This document shows, one piece after another, positions 22,001 to 23,115 of a stretch of DNA of 23,115 bases. Each line of letters opens with the position of its first letter. Positions within the stretch are counted from its first letter, which is position 1. The translations under genes and the position numbers were made by a program. Under the pieces are notes generated by a model. That model saw only the letters and a program-made list of their open reading frames with translations. It was not told the origin of the DNA and ran no database searches. Where the stretch lies: positions 1 to 23,115 of IMG/VR virus record IMGVR_UViG_3300046454_000346. One strand, written 5' to 3'. The DNA comes from a virus.

Positions 22001-23115
22001 GGATCACCCGGCTCCGGTCCAATCACCGTCTACGCCAACGCCGTGCACGCCTTCATGAAAATAGCCGGGCAGTTCTTTGGCACCAGCGGCACGAACCCTG
22101 GTGGCGGCGCAGGCTGGTTCCCGTCGAGCGTCGGCCTGGGCGAGGTTGCTGAAGGCGACAGCGGCGGACCTTTCAATGTGCGGCACGCATCCGGCATTGG
22201 CGGGCTGGTATCAAGCATCAAAGAACTGGAAATGACCGGCCCGAATGGAGCCTTCAAGTCGCTGGCGCAAGGGGCGATCAAACAGCAGACTTCCGCCGCC
22301 AACAAGTATCTCAAATCACACACGCCTGGACGCTGGGGTGGCGGCGACTCCGAACTCAGTCTGAAAGGCGTCGGCGGCTCAGTGGCGAGCGAGGCTGCGC
22401 AGATCGTTAAGCGGGCGCACGCCGAATACGTACCCGCCCTGGCTCTTTTCGAGGCGCTGTGGGCCGAGAGCAGCATGGGGCAGTCGGCACCAGGCAATGT
22501 GCTGCAGGGGCTGGGGGCGGGTGGCGCACCGATTATGTCAGCGCCAGAGGAGATCAGCGGCTTCCTCACCGGCCATCCGACCTGGACCGGCCGTAGCGCC
22601 ATCGAACAGCACTCCAAGAATCCGGGGCTTCCCGCGAACGCCATCGCTCAGATCGTCCAGGCTTCCGGAGTGGGCGAAGGCAACGAAGGTCGAGCCAACT
22701 ACTTGCTCCAGAGGGACAGGGCCATCGCGACGATGAAACAGTTTGGCCTGTTCACAGGAGGCGGCGGTGGCGGCAAGGGTGGAGCGGAAGCCAGCTCTCT
22801 CAACCCGCTGATGAAAAAGAAGAAGCCGATTGGTCAGAGCATCGAACATGTCCTGAAGGGTCTGTCCAAAGGCAAGCACCAGCCGAAATACAAAGGCCAA
22901 CTGAAGAAGCTCGGCCGACGGATCGACGGTGTTGGCCTGGACAAAGCGCAGCTCAATCGCCTGGGTGAAATCACCAAAGAAGCCGAAAAATTTGGCGAGT
23001 ACGCAACCAGCGCGTCGTCGCTGTCGGTCACCAATGAAGAAGGCGAAACGAGCCAGGGCATCTTCCAGAACCAGGGCGAGGGGTACTGGCTCAACAAACA
23101 GCTGTCATCGCTGCT
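19013..23115 (+). CDS. Tape measure protein with NlpC/P60-like and lysozyme-like domains (3' end outside window)
   Basis: The frame is open from ATG 19013 to the window end, at least 1367 residues, as expected of the protein that sets tail length. The N-terminal 100 residues are of the tape measure type (KKSGAMMTSAGKTMTKAITL). Hydrophobic stretches lie near residues 372-392 and 553-580, and an Ala/His/Lys-rich helical region near 600-800. Around 953-1012 there is an NlpC/P60-like domain: YVWGGGHG, then YDCSGAVSAVL (C970 as nucleophile) and H1012. Around 1140-1240 a lysozyme/transglycosylase-like segment has ALWAESSMGQ (E1152 as candidate acid). These domains probably open the cell wall during DNA entry. 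A Gly-rich linker (about 1245-1255) precedes the last visible part. The start overlaps the chaperone stop by ATGA; a second ATG follows directly. Confidence 0.9.
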   Translation, partial: MMPAAVLAVVVKAQGVGPTNAELRTVQGSLEKTDAAGIAMGKSMKKSGAMMTSAGKTMTKAITLPLLGIAAAAVDVNLKFERSMNLIQTQAGASAKETKYLRGEVLKLSQASKFGPDEVAKALFRVRSAGYKGAKGVHALSEGIKLATVGNSDLEMTTKALVGAAKSLDIHGSKAFNHLAAEMNATVGTGDMRMEELQSALSTGVLPAFVAAGLGMRDYGAALTVMTDRNVPAQMASTRLRTAITMLVPHTKKAEEALGGIGVKSEALANIMRNKGLPQAIKYLAEHLDKLSKNEANRVQIEAFGGAKSSATIEMLTQNYQELFEKESLIGKGIHKYAGEVKAAEENPLVELQKAWANIQVDLVKIGKVLVPIIVPAFIAVAGVISEAADAFAHLSHGNQTTVLAILATAAAIGPLLRLFGYMTTQAGTLVLWLERNNMVLGQNTVETQAAAAANAELAASLTAVVGAQKELLIANSSGVVTSTVPIAASTAATTAESGGMMAGARGAATGFAGGLAKMLPAALAVVGIGNIVKSAVEGDSKAALYKAGGAAAGGIVGGIVGGLPGAMVGSGIGSILGGLLESAVSGTKFTGMQEMVQRQAKHAADAIHTQKDALKGLRNAEDNVAAASKRHHAATDRARHAHEHYNAVVKRFGAASAPALKAEHELTILQHRDQKTAEGAEHAHRLAGHALTDYKHKTLLTVAAEKARLPAIEEQVKHMNHKYDVEKKRGHEAWGLLHKLVGKENEEGKIRQRIQSDVAEAAQVGGKKFAHALREIGSEQAALGRHFRGITIGAKHVKEGMEEFATAGTLANKHFAASASKGSIIFHEDAVRIAESSGLATRTIEKRLGAALEKMGVSAVQFGFKNKTEHKGKHQSGGMIVPGNTSGDKVAMTAFVEPHEVVHVLNSRASKDMRKLGALEHLNSNAPRFAEGGVMGMGAALSKAKEINAQHFPYVWGGGHGSFVGPYDCSGAVSAVLNAAGLLQKPMVSGELASWGSPGSGPITVYANAVHAFMKIAGQFFGTSGTNPGGGAGWFPSSVGLGEVAEGDSGGPFNVRHASGIGGLVSSIKELEMTGPNGAFKSLAQGAIKQQTSAANKYLKSHTPGRWGGGDSELSLKGVGGSVASEAAQIVKRAHAEYVPALALFEALWAESSMGQSAPGNVLQGLGAGGAPIMSAPEEISGFLTGHPTWTGRSAIEQHSKNPGLPANAIAQIVQASGVGEGNEGRANYLLQRDRAIATMKQFGLFTGGGGGGKGGAEASSLNPLMKKKKPIGQSIEHVLKGLSKGKHQPKYKGQLKKLGRRIDGVGLDKAQLNRLGEITKEAEKFGEYATSASSLSVTNEEGETSQGIFQNQGEGYWLNKQLSSL

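Noticed and set aside
1-23115. tRNA genes, CRISPR arrays, integrase, insertion sequences
   Set aside because: No cloverleaf-like stretch, regularly spaced direct repeats, recombinase frame or terminal inverted repeats were seen. Without a search tool a tRNA could still be missed, but little unassigned space is left.

Overview
The window is one continuous stretch of a tailed double-stranded DNA phage or prophage genome. Every supported gene is on the + strand, most neighbours overlap by 1-4 bases (ATGA, GTGA, TGATG), and the DNA is GC-rich. The terminase small subunit carries a cysteine/histidine-HGG motif, and the tape measure protein carries peptidoglycan-hydrolase-like domains. Together with the gene order this suggests a long-tailed (siphovirus-like) phage of an actinobacterium. 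The host genus cannot be read from the sequence.

Bases 1-2853 hold a small accessory block: a RuvC-like nuclease, four uncharacterised small proteins and a zinc-ribbon protein with a histone-H1-like lysine/alanine tail. Two strong hairpin terminators (about 1944-1991 and 2889-2918) cut this block into transcription units. Two genes in it share a repeated leader sequence in front of their start codons. Bases 3003-5764 are the DNA-packaging module: the terminase small subunit, a 42-residue Cys/Arg-rich peptide, a region dense in inverted repeats, a 99-residue unknown protein and the terminase large subunit. A papain-like cysteine protease (5761-6531) and a 51-residue protein lie between terminase and portal.

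Bases 6691-15707 are the head module: portal, MuF-like minor head protein, prohead-protease/scaffold fusion, small decoration protein and HK97-fold major capsid protein. Between MuF and the protease sit a 905-residue spike-like protein (pectate-lyase-type fold plus glycine-rich C-terminus) and three small genes, one of which looks like a beta-rich surface domain behind a hydrophobic N-terminus. This is an unusual place for a spike. Bases 15719-17703 are the head-tail connector genes, led by a 58-residue C2H2 zinc-finger protein that was too short for a 60-residue ORF cutoff. Bases 17713-23115 are the tail module: a small unknown, the major tail (tube) protein, the tail assembly chaperone pair joined by a predicted +1 (or -2) frameshift, and a tape measure protein that runs off the window.

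The genes fit one assembly pathway: protease-driven head maturation around a scaffold, DNA packaging through the portal by the terminase, connector completion, and tube assembly along the tape measure. The parts that do not fit this textbook set are the papain-like protease, the spike in the head module, the free-standing zinc-finger proteins and the inter-terminase hairpin cluster. No tRNA, rRNA, CRISPR array, insertion sequence, integrase or minus-strand gene was found. Apart from the partly structured inter-terminase region, no stretch over about 300 bases lacks a gene.
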